A stretch of 64,000 nt of DNA from Pseudoclavibacter sp. CFCC 11306 (GTDB lineage: Bacteria; Actinomycetota; Actinomycetes; Actinomycetales; Microbacteriaceae): positions 1,484,529 to 1,548,528 of the forward strand of contig NZ_WBKF01000001.1 of the NCBI RefSeq assembly GCF_008831235.1. The letters run 5' to 3'. Below are positions 31,920-40,220 of this stretch, in pieces. The notes under the pieces are model-generated. The model had not been told where the DNA came from. It saw nothing but the letters and a program-made list of their open reading frames with translations, and made no database searches. Each line of letters opens with the position of its first letter. Position 1 is the first letter of the stretch. The position numbers were made by a program, and so were the translations under genes.

Positions 31920-33560
31920 ATGGATGCAGTGACCGATCTGACGAACAGTCTGGAGAACCGCCTCAGAGACCGCCTGGGCGCAGCCGCACTCATGCGACTT
32001 CGTGCCGGTGAATCAGTGTTCTGGCCCGACCCCGACGTACTTGCAGCCGACGAGGCACTGGCCCCGGCGCCGACGGCCACAGAGCTCGCGGCACCAGCGC
32101 CTGCTACAGCATCAGCGACAGGAGCAGCAACAGCAACAACACCTGCCACAGCTGCAGCAGCTGCAGCCGCACGAGCACCGTCTCAATACCCCGTGCTCGG
32201 CGCCGCAGACATCGCAGATGCGACCGAGCGCCTGCGCAGGTTCGCCCCATACCTCGCACTGGTCTTTCCCGAGACCGAGCGAACGCTCGGCGTCATCGAG
32301 TCGCCTGTGGTCGCAGTGCCGAGTCTGCAGCAGCGGCTCAGCGAGAGCCTGAACCTGTCAGGCGTGTCAGCGGATGCTGCGGCGCCGTCACCAGACCGGG
32401 CGTCGGCCGGTCATGCGGGCGCGAGCATGGCATCCGCAGGCACGATAGACAGGACCCAGACCGGCAGAGCCCAGCTCAGCAGCACCCAACCCGGCATGTC
32501 GCTGCCCGGCACGCCGCTGCCTGGCAACCTGTGGCTGAAGCTCGACAGCCGCCTTCCCATCTCGGGTTCGATCAAGGCACGCGGCGGCATCTACGAAGTG
32601 CTGCGCCATGCCGAGTCGCTCGCCCTCGACGCCGGCATGATCACCACCCGCGACGACTACCGGCGCTTCGCCGACCCGGCGTTCACCGAGTTCTTCGCGC
32701 GGCATTCGGTGTCGGTGGGCTCGACCGGCAACCTGGGGCTCTCGATCGGCATCATGGCAGCGAAGCTCGGGTTCAGCACCACGGTGCACATGTCGGCCGA
32801 CGCCCGCCAATGGAAGAAAGACCGGCTGCGCCACGACGGCGTCGAGGTGCTCGAGTACGAAGGCGACTACTCGACGGCTGTGGCCGCCGGCCGTGAGCGC
32901 GCGCAGGGCGACCCGCTGGCACACTTCATCGACGACGAGAACTCTCCCAGCCTGTTTCTGGGCTACGCCGTCGCCGCCCACCGCATCAAAGCGCAGTTCG
33001 AGGCGCTCGACGTGGTGATCGACGAGGAGCATCCGCTGTTTCTGCACCTGCCCTGCGGCGTCGGCGGCGGGCCCGGCGGCATCACCTTCGGCGCGAAGCA
33101 CGCGTTCGGCGACGCCGTGCACTGTGTCTTCGTCGAGCCGGCCCGCAGCCCCAGCATGCTGCTCGGCCTCGCATCCAGCCTCGACGACCAGATCGACGTG
33201 CACGCGGCCGGCCTCGACAACGTGACCGCGGCCGACGGACTCGCCTGTGCCCGCCCCTCCGGCTTTGTCGCCCACACCGTTCGGCATCTGGTCGACGCCT
33301 GCGCGACCGTGCCCGATGCGCACATGTTCGAGCTGCTCGCCCTGCTGCACGACAGCGAGGGCATCGACATAGAGCCCTCATCGACGGTGGGCATCGATTC
33401 GTTCGTGAGGCTTGCGTCACTGCCCGCTGACGATCCGTACCGCCTGCGGATGCGACTGACCGACGAGCGCATGGCTCGCGCCACGCATGTGGCCTGGGCG
33501 ACCGGCGGCAGCATGGTCCCAGCCGCTGAGATGGCTGCGTACATCGCACGCGGGCGGTGA
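31920..33560 (+). CDS. dsdA: D-serine dehydratase with two low-complexity insertions
   Basis: PLP-dependent conversion of D-serine to pyruvate and ammonia. The PLP lysine is in SGSIKARGG (Lys219); [13 protein letters not shown] and the phosphate loop CGVGGGPGG are intact. At 546 residues it is about 100 longer than E. coli DsdA (442): an Ala/Thr/Pro-rich insert at about 46-91, and a second disordered insert at about 148-200 just before the [14 protein letters not shown] strand. The core motifs are unbroken, so activity is likely. It provides an exit for D-Ser from the D-amino acid pathway. Confidence 0.9.
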   Translation: MDAVTDLTNSLENRLRDRLGAAALMRLRAGESVFWPDPDVLAADEALAPAPTATELAAPAPATASATGAATATTPATAAAAAAARAPSQYPVLGAADIADATERLRRFAPYLALVFPETERTLGVIESPVVAVPSLQQRLSESLNLSGVSADAAAPSPDRASAGHAGASMASAGTIDRTQTGRAQLSSTQPGMSLPGTPLPGNLWLKLDSRLPISGSIKARGGIYEVLRHAESLALDAGMITTRDDYRRFADPAFTEFFARHSVSVGSTGNLGLSIGIMAAKLGFSTTVHMSADARQWKKDRLRHDGVEVLEYEGDYSTAVAAGRERAQGDPLAHFIDDENSPSLFLGYAVAAHRIKAQFEALDVVIDEEHPLFLHLPCGVGGGPGGITFGAKHAFGDAVHCVFVEPARSPSMLLGLASSLDDQIDVHAAGLDNVTAADGLACARPSGFVAHTVRHLVDACATVPDAHMFELLALLHDSEGIDIEPSSTVGIDSFVRLASLPADDPYRLRMRLTDERMARATHVAWATGGSMVPAAEMAAYIARGR

Positions 33561-33634
33561 GCTGGTCACTTGCGCACAGGCTCATCCGTGAGAATCTGCG
33601 CGCGGAGCCTGCTGACCGGGCCAACTCTGCCGCC

Positions 33635-33810
33635 CGAAAGTACAGAACGCGCGACCATCACTCGGTGACGCCCACACCTTCTGCCGCCTCACTTCCAAAC
33701 CCGTCACAGCATCCACCGAAAGTGCAGAAGCTGTGACCTTCGCGCGCTGATGCCCACGTCTTCTGCACACTCGCGTCAAAACCAGCCACAGCATCCACCG
33801 AAAGTACAGA
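33635..33810. repeat. 82-bp tandem repeat array
   Basis: Units begin with CGAAAGT(A/G)CAGA at 33635, 33717 and 33799, exactly 82 bases apart; two full units and a partial third. The 33717 unit has inverted arms GTGCAGAAG and CTTCTGCAC, so it can fold as a hairpin. Similar units occur at 37528-37830. The rest of the 456-base gap (33561-34016) contains no gene. Confidence 0.75.
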
Positions 33811-33832
33811 TTCGGCCCCGCGCAGTGAGTCC

Positions 33833-33921
33833 CGTGCACGGATCCGCCGGCCACGACACCGTTCCGCTCAGATCAGCTCAATTTCAGCGGAGCGGCGCCC
33901 GCCTCAGCGGATCCGTGCACG
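33833..33921. repeat. Large nested palindrome, same family as 19029 and 37870
   Basis: Outer arms CGTGCACGGATCCGC (33833-33847) and GCGGATCCGTGCACG (33907-33921) are perfectly complementary. Inner arms CCGTTCCGCT (33859-33868) and AGCGGAGCGG (33886-33895) pair with one mismatch. It lies immediately after the 82-bp array. Confidence 0.7.
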
Positions 33922-34016
33922 CGCCGGCCTCCCACTCGTCAGCCCTCAATGTGACGCGACTCTGCGCGGGCGCTCAAACCGAGGCCAGCCTGCCCTCCAC
34001 ACTCGCCCGCGCCCCG

Positions 34017-34808
34017 CTACCCCAGCGCGACGACGGGGCCAGAGCGCCCTGAAGACACCGCCCGCAGACCGATCGGCACGGCCTCGGCGGCACGAGCCGC
34101 AAGCTCCCCGCCCGATGACGCGGATGCTCCCCCGCCGCCCATGACCCGGTCACGTTGGTCGGCGCCCGGCCACACGACCGCCGCCACGTTGTCAGTGGGT
34201 TCGGGCAGCTGTGCGCCGACCAGCAGAAACCGCTGATCGAGGCTGCTGGCCGAGACGCGGTCGACGACCGCGTTGAGCGCTGCGCCCACCACGATGATCA
34301 GGGCGGGATGATCGTCCACCAGCTCCTGCAGCCGGGCGTCGTCCTGCTCTGCCACGGCGAGGTCGACGCGTCGCACAGCGTCGGCGTGCGAACGAACGGC
34401 CTCGATCACGGCCGCAGATGCGTTGCGGGCGTCGCCTGCGGCATCCGCCGGAACGACCACGACGACCGAGCCGAACCTCGCCGACGTCGTCGCAAGCGCA
34501 TCTGGTGCGATCGTCGCGCCGGCGACGTCGACCACCTCTGCCGAGCCGGCTGCGGCGGATGCGGCGTCCGAGCCGGCCTCCGCGGCTTCTGCCGACAGCG
34601 TGGGCGCGGTCGCGGCGCTGAGCGGCTGCTCGGGCTGGTCGGAATCCGCGACGCAGCCAGATGCCGCGCAGGCGCCCCCCACGACGAGCGACATTCCGCT
34701 CGCGATCACGGCCAGACGGCGCAACGCCCGTGCCGCCCACCGCGACGTCGGAACGACCGACGAACGCGAGCGAGCGGCACGGGCCTGCCTCAGGTCGGCG
34801 ACGGTCAT
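34017..34808 (-). CDS. Putative lipoprotein with a BMP-like domain fragment
   Basis: A 263-residue product with a basic N-terminus and hydrophobic stretch ending GGACAASGC, a weak lipobox, then an Ala-rich linker and a region (about 160-220) resembling basic-membrane-protein binding domains (HPALIIVVGAALNAVVD, DQRFLLVGAQLPEPTDN). It is shorter than full BMP proteins (about 350) and lacks their N-terminal core, so it may be a reduced or degenerate member. It follows the phosphoesterase gene by 22 bases on the same strand. Confidence 0.55.
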   Translation of the reverse strand: MTVADLRQARAARSRSSVVPTSRWAARALRRLAVIASGMSLVVGGACAASGCVADSDQPEQPLSAATAPTLSAEAAEAGSDAASAAAGSAEVVDVAGATIAPDALATTSARFGSVVVVVPADAAGDARNASAAVIEAVRSHADAVRRVDLAVAEQDDARLQELVDDHPALIIVVGAALNAVVDRVSASSLDQRFLLVGAQLPEPTDNVAAVVWPGADQRDRVMGGGGASASSGGELAARAAEAVPIGLRAVSSGRSGPVVALG

Positions 34809-34830
34809 CGCCGAGCCTCGCAGGTCATCG

Positions 34831-37287
34831 TCATGCGCGGCGACGCCGCACGATCAGGGTGACCGCACCGGCGGCCGCGAGCAGCAGACCGACGGCGAGG
34901 GCGGCCCCGGTTGCACCGGTCTGAGCGAGGCGCCCGGGCTGGTCAGCGGCGGGTAGCTCAGCGGTGGGCTGGTCAGCGGATGCAGGAGACTGGTCAGCGG
35001 GCGACTGCGGCGCATCGTTCTGCCCCGTGCCCTCTTCGCCCGTGTCCTCACCAGGCTCAGGCGTCGGCGTGGCCTTCGCAGCCACTGTCACCGTGCGCTT
35101 CGCGGTCGCTGCGTTGTTCGCGGCGTCAGTCACCGTGTAGGTGAGCGTGTAGGCACCGGGAGTCGCGGTGTCGACCGTTCCCTCGACCTTCACCGAGCCG
35201 GTCAGGTCGCCGTCGCGAACGTCGACGGCGCTGACCCCGTTGAGCGGGTCGAACTCGGCGCCCTGCTCGATCGTGCCGTCAGCCGGCACGGTGAGCGCAG
35301 GCGCAGTCGTGTCGACCTTCTGCAGCTTGACCTCGTCGACGACGCTGTTCACCGGCTTGTCGTCACCCTTCTGCTCGCTGCGCAGCGTCTTCACGGTGAT
35401 CGAGTCGTCGGTCACGGCGATGTGCGAGTAGTTGCGCACCTTCTCTTGGTTCTGCACCGAGGCGTACCAGGCATCGGGCGCGGTGATGTCGTAGTACTTC
35501 GAGCCGCTGGCCGAGTTGGCCGTGACATAGAGCACCTCGCCGGGCTTGGCGGTGACCGTGCCCTGCGCGGCGGTCTCGTCGGGGTTCGCGAGCTCGCCGT
35601 CCTTGATCAGGTAGGTGCGCGTGTACGAATGATCGTGGCCCTGCAGCACCAGGTCGAAGCCGGCGTCAGAGGCGATCGTGGGCAGTGCGGCTCGCAGGTC
35701 TTTGATCTGCTTGTCGTTGACGTGAGCTGCGATCGAGTAGATCGAGTGGTGGAACGCGAGCACCTTCCACTTGGCCTTGGCACCCTGTTCTCTCACGACC
35801 CGGTCGACGAACTCCTTGTGGCTGGCCGTGTCGCCGTTGTTCGAGTTGAGCACCACGTAGAGCACGTCTTTGTAGATGAACCAGTAGTCGCCGCCCGATG
35901 CTGTCGCGCTGGTCGCCTTGCCGTGATCCTGATCCCAGTTCGGCACCGAGAAGTGCTGCTCGTAGGCCTTCGACCCCACGTCGTGGTTGCCGTTGACCGG
36001 CACCAGCGGCACTTGGCGCATCTGCTTCGGCTTCAGGAACGTGTCGTACTCGTCTTCACGCGAGGCGGTGTTGACCTGGTCGCCTGCCGAGAACAGCATC
36101 TCGCTGTTCGGGTAGGTCTGCTCGGCGACGTCGACGGTGTCGACCCAGCCCTTCTCGTCGTTCGCAAGATTGCCCGAGGCGCCCACCTGCGGGTCGCCGA
36201 AGAAGAGAAACTCATAGTCGCCCGAGAAGGCCTTGGTGGCGAAGGTCTCGGTCGCCGCCCAGCCGGTCGCGTCGCTGCCGACGCGGTAGACGTAGGTCGT
36301 GTTCGGCTCGAGCCCGGTGATGGTCGCGTCGTGCGCGAACTCGCCGCTGGTCGTCTTGCCCTTGGCGGATGCGGCGATCGTCTTGGCCTTGTCGGCCGGA
36401 AACTGATCGCCGGTCACGTCGGTCTGCTTCGCGACCTGCACGGCTTGATCGGTCGAAGTGGCGGTGTACCAGTTCAGGCGACGCTGCGATTCGTCGTCGC
36501 CGATGGTGAGCACCACGTCAGTGGGCGGGGTCGGGTCAACCGGAGCTTCAGGCTGCGCCGGGGCAAGCGACTGCAGATCGAAGTAGACGTCGGAGCTGCT
36601 CTTGCGATCCTGGTAGAGCGCCACTGCGATCGTGTTCTCGCCCTCGTGCAGCGCGGTCGACGGCACGCTGAACGTCGCCGGCGCCGGATCGCTCGCCCCG
36701 CTGCCGGCATACATCAGATTGCGCTGAGCCTCAGGAGCCTGCTCGACGCGTTCGTCCGAGAGCCCGGCGACCTTGGCGCCGTTGACGAAGATCTGCGCGC
36801 CGTCGTCGTAGAGTGCGGTGCCGGTGAACTCCGTCGCCGACGCGAGCTGCTGCTTCGTGACGTTCACCTTGGTGCGAAAGTGAAAGGTCGGCACGTCGTC
36901 TTTGCTGTCGCCGATGTACTGGGTCAGCAGAGTGTTCGCGGTGTGGCCGCCGATGCCGGTCGCAGCGCCGTGCTTCGCACCGAACGAGCCCTTGCCGCTC
37001 TTCCACTTCGAGTCGTCGAAGGATGCAGTGGTCCAGCTGAGTCGATCAGCCGAGCCCGCAGCCGGGTCGGTGTTGTTGTCTGAGTACTTCCAGGTCGTCG
37101 ATGCGGTGCTGAGCAGCGGCTGAACCGCCTCGGCAGCGATGGCCTGCGGCTCGGCTGTCGTGCCGAACGAAGCGCCGACGACGAGCGGAGCACCCACAAG
37201 GGCGATGCCGGTCATGATGGCTGTGAGTCTGGTGCGCCGACGGCCGGCGCCCGAATGGGCTCCAGCCGCGGGGAGGGGGACGTTCAC
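34831..37287 (-). CDS. Secreted cell-wall-anchored metallophosphoesterase (purple acid phosphatase-like) with LAQTG sorting signal
   Basis: An 818-residue exported protein. A long signal peptide (about 1-52) is followed by a beta-sandwich region (60-245), a purple-acid-phosphatase fibronectin-like domain (about 255-350), and a calcineurin-like phosphoesterase domain with FFGDPQVG, SAGDQVN, GNHD, AFHHS and LQGHDHSYTR. Then come an Ig-like domain (TVTDAANNAATAKRTV), a Pro/Glu/Ser linker and the sorting signal LAQTGATG plus a membrane helix and RRRRA. The LAxTG form is typical of class E sortase substrates. It starts with GTG behind GGAG. It likely releases phosphate from external phosphoesters. 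Confidence 0.92.
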   Translation of the reverse strand: MNVPLPAAGAHSGAGRRRTRLTAIMTGIALVGAPLVVGASFGTTAEPQAIAAEAVQPLLSTASTTWKYSDNNTDPAAGSADRLSWTTASFDDSKWKSGKGSFGAKHGAATGIGGHTANTLLTQYIGDSKDDVPTFHFRTKVNVTKQQLASATEFTGTALYDDGAQIFVNGAKVAGLSDERVEQAPEAQRNLMYAGSGASDPAPATFSVPSTALHEGENTIAVALYQDRKSSSDVYFDLQSLAPAQPEAPVDPTPPTDVVLTIGDDESQRRLNWYTATSTDQAVQVAKQTDVTGDQFPADKAKTIAASAKGKTTSGEFAHDATITGLEPNTTYVYRVGSDATGWAATETFATKAFSGDYEFLFFGDPQVGASGNLANDEKGWVDTVDVAEQTYPNSEMLFSAGDQVNTASREDEYDTFLKPKQMRQVPLVPVNGNHDVGSKAYEQHFSVPNWDQDHGKATSATASGGDYWFIYKDVLYVVLNSNNGDTASHKEFVDRVVREQGAKAKWKVLAFHHSIYSIAAHVNDKQIKDLRAALPTIASDAGFDLVLQGHDHSYTRTYLIKDGELANPDETAAQGTVTAKPGEVLYVTANSASGSKYYDITAPDAWYASVQNQEKVRNYSHIAVTDDSITVKTLRSEQKGDDKPVNSVVDEVKLQKVDTTAPALTVPADGTIEQGAEFDPLNGVSAVDVRDGDLTGSVKVEGTVDTATPGAYTLTYTVTDAANNAATAKRTVTVAAKATPTPEPGEDTGEEGTGQNDAPQSPADQSPASADQPTAELPAADQPGRLAQTGATGAALAVGLLLAAAGAVTLIVRRRRA

Positions 37288-37527
37288 GAAGATGACTCCT
37301 CTGTTTCAGGGGTTTCGGGGAATGTCGTCTGAACGCTCGCAGCAGGATGTCGCAGAAACGAGCATCAGGCCATCCGAAGTGATCAGACTCGGCGACAGTA
37401 CGGTTCTCAGATGACGCCAAGCCTGATCACAGCTGAACAACAGGTGAAGCCAGCTCAGCTCCTTGCCTTGTGTGACAGCCCCTGCTGCTTCTGCGCAGGC
37501 GATGCCGATCGAGCCAGAGCCGCTCCG

Positions 37528-37830
37528 CGAAAGCACAGAACCTGCGGAATGACCCACGAAAGTGCAGAACGTGCCGAATGAGCCAGAGCCGCCCTGCGAA
37601 AGCACAGAACCTGTGACCTTCGCCCGCTGATGCCCGCATATTCTGCCAACTCGGATGCGGACACCCCACACCCACACCTACACCCGCACCCGCACCCGAA
37701 AGTGCAGAAGCTGTGGCATCCACTCGCTGATGCCCACGGCTTCTGCCAACTCGACGAGGAGCACCCTGCGTCTCTCACGCGAGTGCACAGAAGCTGTGGG
37801 ATAGCCCCTCGAAAGTGCAGAAGCTGTGGC
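37528..37830. repeat. Second array of the CGAAAG-CAGAA repeat family
   Basis: Units starting CGAAAG(C/T)(A/G)CAGAA at 37528, 37557, 37597, 37697 and 37810, at irregular spacing. The unit at 37697 carries GTGCAGAAGCTGTGG ... CTGATGCCCACGGCTTCTGC and closely matches the unit at 33717. Together with the palindrome at 37870 it fills the 773-base gap 37288-38060; the first 150 bases of that gap are probably the phosphoesterase promoter region. No gene is seen. Confidence 0.7.
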
Positions 37831-37869
37831 CTTGGCCACAGGGTCACGTGCACCGTTGGGCCGGGAAGT

Positions 37870-37912
37870 GCACCGTTCCGCTGCAAAGTGCCCATATTCA
37901 GCGGAACGGTGC
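37870..37912. repeat. Perfect 13-bp palindrome, same family as 19029 and 33833
   Basis: Arms GCACCGTTCCGCT (37870-37882) and AGCGGAACGGTGC (37900-37912), loop 17. A decayed outer arm (AGCGAATCCGTGCG) follows at about 37920. It sits at the 3' side of the repeat array, as in the 33.8-kb copy. Confidence 0.7.
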
Positions 37913-38060
37913 AGTCATCAGCGAATCCGTGCGCAAGTGTTCGTGTGCGATGAAGCGTACCCACACCGGCCGCCCACATCTTGGCCGCATTGCCTCTCAG
38001 CTGGAGGCTTGCTACAGGCTTACTCGTGGCCTGGGCGGCCTGCTACAACCCCCTGCGCCC

Positions 38061-38864
38061 CTACTCCTGGTGCGGCTGTCCGGTCGAAGCGGTGGTGCCG
38101 CCGTCGACCGTCAGCACTGTGCCCGTGATGTACCTCGCGTCGTCACTGGCCAGAAAAAGCACCGCGGGCGCGATGTCATCCGGCGTGCTCGGCCGCCCCA
38201 ACGCGATGCGGTTCGTGAACGCCGAGATGTCGCGGCCGTCGGCCCACACATCGGCATTGAGATCGGTCTCGGTGAACGCCGGTGCCACCGCGTTCACGCG
38301 CACGCCGCGCTCCCCGTAGTCGAGCGCCAGCGAGCGCACCAGCCCGTTGACGGCATGCTTCGTCGAGTTGTAGACCGACTGCCCCCAATCACCGGCAAGA
38401 CCAGAGACCGATGTGATCGCGATGAAGCTGCCACGCGTCTCGGTCAGCTGCGGCAGTGCCGCCTTCGCCAGGTGGAACACCCCGTCGACGTTCACGCTGA
38501 ACAGCTTGCGCCAGGCGTCTTCGGCGGTCTCGGCGATGTCTCCTGTCGTATAGATCGCCGCGCAGTTCACCACGACGTCCACACGACCGAAGCGTTCGAC
38601 GACCGTGTCGATCAGAGTGCGCACGGCATCCGCATCAGAGATGTCAGTGGGGATCGCCACCGCCTGCGAGGCGGGCGCATCGCCCAGCGTCTCTTTCAGC
38701 GGCTCGGGTCGGCGACCGACGGTCACCACCGTGGCACCGTTGCCCAGAAAGGCTCGTGCGATGGCACGCCCCATGCCGCTGCCGGCGCCGGTGACGATCA
38801 CCACCTTGTCATCGAGTGCGTAACGGTTGACGGTGCTTCCGGTCGCCTGGACGTGTGCGGTCAT
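38061..38864 (-). CDS. Short-chain dehydrogenase/reductase (3-oxoacyl-ACP reductase / glucose dehydrogenase-like)
   Basis: A 267-residue classical SDR with the cofactor motif TGAGSGMGRAIA, NCAAIYTTGD in the NNAG position, catalytic Ser (ITSVSG), YNSTK and the C-terminal ITGTVLTVDGG. Substrate unknown. The ATG at 38864 has AAGGAG at proper distance; the GTG at 38870 overlaps that site. It is divergent from the island and ancestrally probably divergent from argG. Confidence 0.92.
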   Translation of the reverse strand: MTAHVQATGSTVNRYALDDKVVIVTGAGSGMGRAIARAFLGNGATVVTVGRRPEPLKETLGDAPASQAVAIPTDISDADAVRTLIDTVVERFGRVDVVVNCAAIYTTGDIAETAEDAWRKLFSVNVDGVFHLAKAALPQLTETRGSFIAITSVSGLAGDWGQSVYNSTKHAVNGLVRSLALDYGERGVRVNAVAPAFTETDLNADVWADGRDISAFTNRIALGRPSTPDDIAPAVLFLASDDARYITGTVLTVDGGTTASTGQPHQE

Positions 38865-38893
38865 GCTCACTCCTTCTCGTAGCCCCCTCGTCT

Positions 38894-38941
38894 ACGGCGC
38901 AGCGTACCACCCACGGAATCGCCTGCAGCGATCTCGCGCAG
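38894..38941. repeat. 48-bp direct repeat, left copy (attL-like)
   Basis: Matches 56752-56799 at 46 of 48 positions and in the same orientation. It begins ACGGCGCAGCGTACCACCC and contains an inverted-repeat core ATCGC-CTGCA-GCGAT, the architecture of a recombinase crossover site. The distance between copies is 17,858 bases. Confidence 0.8.
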
Positions 38942-39006
38942 GGCCCGGCGACGCCAAGGTTCATGCGACGAACCCGTCTCACTGCGTGCTGACGAATACA
39001 CGTTCG

Positions 39007-40173
39007 TCACGCCCCGCACGGTATCTGACTGGATGCCGGCTCACATGAGCGATGAGCGTCGAGACCGTAAACCAGTGGATCGTAGCCGTCTGGCAGTTCG
39101 CCCAACGCCAGTCTTGCTGCCCACCTGCTGAAGATCGGCGCGAACTTGAAACCGTGCCCGGAAAGCCCGGCGACGACGGTCAGCCTTCCGTCGTCCGACG
39201 AGTCGATGATCGGCACACGGTCGCTCGCGTAGGCGTCGTAGTGCATGCTCACCCGCACCGGTTCTGGGTTGAGATCCGGCAAGAACCACGAGGCTGTGCG
39301 CGCGATGTGCTCGAGCGTCGGCAGATCGACCTCTTTGGGAGACTCTCCGAGACTCGCGTAGTTTCCCCAGAGCTCGCCGGCGCTGGCCTTGATGCTGAAT
39401 CCGTCGAGTGTCGGCACGCCGAAGAGATGTGCACCGCCCCGATCTCGAAGAAAGACAGGAAAACGGTCGGGCGAGAATCGATCGATTTGATGCGGCGCGA
39501 ACCACGTGAGCGAAAGCGGCGTCACCCGCAGGAGCCCCGCGAGCTGAGGAAGCAGCTCTCCCGCCCAGCTGCCGGCGCAGACCACCACACGGTCGGCGAC
39601 GATCTCGCCCTCGGCTGTGATCACAGCCACGGCATCCCCACGATGCTCGATGGCGGTTGCCGGCGAGCGAACCGCGATCTCTGCCCCATTTGCCGAGGCG
39701 ATCTCCAAGCCGCTCAGCACGGCCAACTCGGGGCGAAGACCGCCTCCGAGCAGATCGAGAAAGCCGACGTCGTCTGAATCGAGGTCGTGCTGCGGGTAGC
39801 GCCGATGCAGCTCGGCGTGGTCGAGAGCCTCGTGAGGCAGGCTGAAGCGCTGCGCTTCGGATGCTGTGGTCTCGATGGCTGCAGAACCGCTCGGGCCGAT
39901 TGAGAGCACCCCCGTCTCAAGCAGCAGGCTGCGTCCGACCTGTGCGCCGAGGCTCTTCCACAGGCGTCGTGCCTCGAGCAGAGCGGGCACATAGCGCTCG
40001 CCTTCGTGCACCGCGGTGCGAAACACCCTTGACTCCCCGGTGAAGGCGCCATGGCTGTGCACCGGGCCGAACCGTTCGACACCGACGACCTTGCGGCCAG
40101 GAACGGCGCTCAGCTCGGCCAGGGTCAGCGCCCCAATGGTTCCCAGTCCGACTACGACAACATCTGCTCGCAT
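39007..40173 (-). CDS. MSOX-like FAD amine oxidase lacking the flavinylating Cys
   Basis: A 388-residue DAO-superfamily flavoprotein with the FAD motif GLGTIG (residues 9-14) and the C-terminal GLSGHGFKFAPIFS. At the position of the covalent-FAD Cys of sarcosine oxidase it has Met310 (SMHYDAYASDRVPIID), so FAD must bind non-covalently or by another residue. Compare the product of 29727-30905, where the Cys is kept. It probably oxidises a secondary amine in the island pathway. GGAG precedes the ATG. Confidence 0.88.
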   Translation of the reverse strand: MRADVVVVGLGTIGALTLAELSAVPGRKVVGVERFGPVHSHGAFTGESRVFRTAVHEGERYVPALLEARRLWKSLGAQVGRSLLLETGVLSIGPSGSAAIETTASEAQRFSLPHEALDHAELHRRYPQHDLDSDDVGFLDLLGGGLRPELAVLSGLEIASANGAEIAVRSPATAIEHRGDAVAVITAEGEIVADRVVVCAGSWAGELLPQLAGLLRVTPLSLTWFAPHQIDRFSPDRFPVFLRDRGGAHLFGVPTLDGFSIKASAGELWGNYASLGESPKEVDLPTLEHIARTASWFLPDLNPEPVRVSMHYDAYASDRVPIIDSSDDGRLTVVAGLSGHGFKFAPIFSRWAARLALGELPDGYDPLVYGLDAHRSCEPASSQIPCGA

Positions 40174-40220
40174 CCGTCTCCGCCTCTCTGCCTCTTACTC
40201 AGTCGTGCTGCCATGCCTCG

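Noticed and set aside
33635-33810. CRISPR array
   Set aside because: Units are 82 bp with no alternation of short repeat and unique spacer, and no cas genes are present.
35422-37083. Plus-strand open frame of 553 codons antisense to the phosphoesterase gene
   Set aside because: No recognisable domain or ribosome-binding site; the minus strand encodes an unmistakable phosphoesterase.
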